A stretch of 6,254 nucleotides of DNA from Desulfatibacillaceae bacterium (GTDB taxonomy: Bacteria > Desulfobacterota > Desulfobacteria > Desulfobacterales > Desulfatibacillaceae): the NCBI GenBank assembly GCA_030018745.1, contig JASEHB010000036.1, positions 4,936 through 11,189 of the forward strand. Reading direction: 5' to 3'. The notes under the pieces are model-generated. The model saw only the letters and a list, made by a program, of their open reading frames with translations. It was not told the origin of the DNA and searched no databases. Of this stretch, positions 6,194 to 6,254 are shown one piece after another; position 1 is the first letter of the stretch, and each line of letters begins with the position of its first letter. The position numbers and the translations under genes were made by a program.

Positions 6194-6254
6194 AAACACA
6201 AAAGCCAGAGCCATAAAAAAACAAAACTGCCGTTTCACAACAGACCTGCCTACA

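Noticed and set aside
6194..6254. Possible start of a next gene or a terminator after rseC
   Set aside because: The 61 bases are A-rich with no start codon preceded by a ribosome site and no stable stem with a T-tract.

Overview
The window looks like chromosomal DNA of an anaerobic Gram-negative bacterium, most probably a member of the Desulfobacterota (sulfate-reducer-like). This assignment is inference. It rests on an atpZ-atpI pair, a bimodular PBP1A, an anaerobe-type RnfB with a flavoprotein extension and an RseC partner. Codon use is even and slightly GC-rich throughout. I see no tRNA, rRNA, CRISPR array, insertion sequence or phage gene.

Layout. Positions 1-678 hold two small membrane-protein genes on the minus strand: atpZ, then atpI, which overlap. 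AtpI has no stop before the left edge. These genes normally head an F1Fo ATP synthase Fo cluster, so atpB and atpE are expected beyond the edge. Positions 679-971 are a divergent intergenic region with a possible extended -10 promoter facing right. Positions 972-3404 encode a complete class A penicillin-binding protein of the PBP1A type. A good intrinsic terminator follows at about 3457-3502. Positions 3503-3678 form an untranslated stretch rich in overlapping inverted repeats, ending in a near-perfect Shine-Dalgarno sequence. Positions 3679-5709 encode a 676-residue fusion: an N-terminal RnfB (membrane anchor, four-Cys cluster, two ferredoxin-type cluster sites) followed by an almost full-length GltD/NfnL-like FAD oxidoreductase with its own Fe-S domain. 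One base later, 5711-6193 encodes an RseC-family membrane protein. The last 61 bases (6194-6254) hold no recognisable gene or terminator, so the operon may continue to the right, perhaps into other rnf genes.

How the genes fit together. Rnf couples ferredoxin:NAD+ electron transfer to ion pumping across the inner membrane, and the ATP synthase uses such a gradient, so two energy-conserving modules lie near each other here, separated by a cell-wall synthase gene with its own terminator. The main item of interest is the RnfB-flavoprotein fusion. It suggests that this Rnf complex receives or delivers electrons through a built-in NAD(P)H- or other donor-linked flavin module. The NAD(P)-binding half of that module is divergent, so its real partner is uncertain.
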